Source of the DNA: Candidatus Microthrix subdominans
Lineage (GTDB): Bacteria; Actinomycetota; Acidimicrobiia; Acidimicrobiales; Microtrichaceae
Reading direction: 5' to 3'
DNA: 64,000 nucleotides
Assembly: GCA_016719385.1 (NCBI GenBank)
Contig: JADJZA010000007.1
Coordinates: forward strand, 124,001-188,000
A model generated the notes under the pieces. That model saw only the letters and a program-made list of their open reading frames with translations, did not search any database and was not told where the DNA came from. The position numbers were made by a program, and so were the translations under genes. Below, one piece after another: positions 63,330-64,000 of the stretch (the first letter of the stretch is position 1; each line of letters begins with the position of its first letter).

Positions 63330-64000
63330 TCAAAGGTCACCGGGCACACGCGCCAATGCAGAGGCGTTGGACCGAATGGGTTCGTCCCACGCCCCGATCC
63401 AGGTCTGGAAGCGAACCACCGCCGGGGAGGCAGCCTGCAGGCGCTCGACTCGGATCAGGGAGGCAACGCGAGAGGGAATGGTGGGATTCTGAATGCTTCT
63501 CGGGAGTGCGGAACGCATGGACCCGGGCCACGACAACCAGTCAACCAGCAAGTCATCGATTAGAGCAGCCGCAATCCCAGTACGGTTATCGGGGATCATT
63601 CGAACTGTAAAGGCATCGGCGGCGGCTGGGGTGAGCGCTCCGCCGTCGTCCTCGAACCGAGGCCGGATTACTTCGTCGATCCAGTATTTGAGCCATTGTC
63701 GAGAGTTCGGGAAAGTGACATTTTTGAGCGAATAGTTTGCATTACACCATTGGACGAACAATCGAAGCAACACTTCCCGGTTCGTGAAAGTGCGGCGTGG
63801 AACCATTGGAGACAGGACGAACTGGGCGTTGGGTAGTTCGCTGTGGTGTTCCAGCCATGCGAGTGCGGCAGTCTCGACACGCTTCGGTTCGGCCAGGTCG
63901 TCACGGCCCAAAAGAGGACCGAGGACAAACTGGGCGTCGGGTCGTTCGCTGTGGCGTTCCAGCCATGCGAGTGCGGCAGTCTCGACACGCTTCGGTTCGG
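63330..64000 (-). CDS. C-terminal part of a 36-residue-repeat protein, cut by the right edge
   Basis: The reading enters from the right edge and ends at a TGA at 63332-63330, giving about 223 codons. It begins with one full repeat unit of 36 residues starting (A)EPKRVETAALAWLERHSE and continuing RPDAQFVLGPLLGRDDL. The next unit is nearly the same (AEPKRVETAALAWLEHHSE, LPNAQFVLSPM). The two units match almost base for base over the first 40 bp. A unique C-terminal domain of about 155 residues follows, including FTNREVLLRLFVQWCNANY and the aromatic SRQWLKYWIDEVIRPRF. The repeats look helical, TPR/Sel1-like. The upstream domain is outside the window, so the function is unknown. Confidence 0.7.
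   Translation of the reverse strand, partial: EPKRVETAALAWLERHSERPDAQFVLGPLLGRDDLAEPKRVETAALAWLEHHSELPNAQFVLSPMVPRRTFTNREVLLRLFVQWCNANYSLKNVTFPNSRQWLKYWIDEVIRPRFEDDGGALTPAAADAFTVRMIPDNRTGIAAALIDDLLVDWLSWPGSMRSALPRSIQNPTIPSRVASLIRVERLQAASPAVVRFQTWIGAWDEPIRSNASALARVPGDL

Overview
This window looks like chromosomal DNA of a high-GC actinobacterium. The acyl-CoA dehydrogenases, the F420/PPOX-type small protein, the stand-alone LigD polymerase, the PurS/PurQ arrangement and the protein style fit Acidimicrobiia best. That placement is inferred from gene style; no rRNA, tRNA or marker search was possible. Most genes are typical high-GC chromosomal genes. Accessory DNA is concentrated in the surface-glycopolymer stretch (9.4-26 kb) and at the right edge (57.8-64 kb).

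Layout. 0-9.2 kb: a gene fragment leaving the left edge, three acyl-CoA dehydrogenases, a membrane-anchored DnaQ-like exonuclease, an SLC41/MgtE-type Mg2+ transporter, a ParA-like ATPase and a sulfatase. 9.4-26 kb: an envelope region with a polytopic DUF6056-like protein, a TylF-like methyltransferase, a GT2-TagF fusion, an unusual Mur ligase, glycosyltransferases and a GT-C-like membrane protein with a structured leader. It is interrupted by two EamA transporters with argS and by an IS256-type element. 26-34 kb: LigD polymerase domain, a branched-chain-amino-acid-type binding lipoprotein with a fused LivH-LivM permease, an AurF-like diiron protein, and a second TagF protein fused to GT4. 34-44 kb: flap-type exonuclease, ClpB, PhoD phosphatase, GtrA-GT2 fusion, purA and a decayed IS5-type transposase. 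44-57.8 kb: purine genes purD-K-E-B-C and purS-Q, with gpmI downstream of purC, plus two secreted proteins that share a C-terminal motif. 57.8-64 kb: accessory DNA with an MNT-HEPN toxin-antitoxin pair, a frameshifted IS630, an intact IS1182-type element with its CTAG duplication, gene remnants, hairpin repeats and the C-terminal end of a 36-residue-repeat protein.

How the genes work together. purD, purK, purE, purB and purC are nearly contiguous, with 1-4 nt overlaps at several joints, and with purA, purS and purQ cover much of IMP and AMP synthesis; purL is not seen. The envelope region carries two TagF-type polymerase domains, each fused to a different glycosyltransferase, next to a Mur ligase with altered motifs. 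This suggests a polyol-phosphate-type surface polymer.

The most unusual signals are: (1) the shared C-terminus PLAPxFTG on two unrelated exported proteins; (2) a 63-bp-period palindromic repeat seen at two convergent gene junctions; (3) paired hairpins in front of purD; (4) a 210-nt leader resembling the c-di-AMP riboswitch; (5) a duplicated hairpin block flanking the toxin-antitoxin/IS island; and (6) the nearly identical 36-residue repeats at the right edge.
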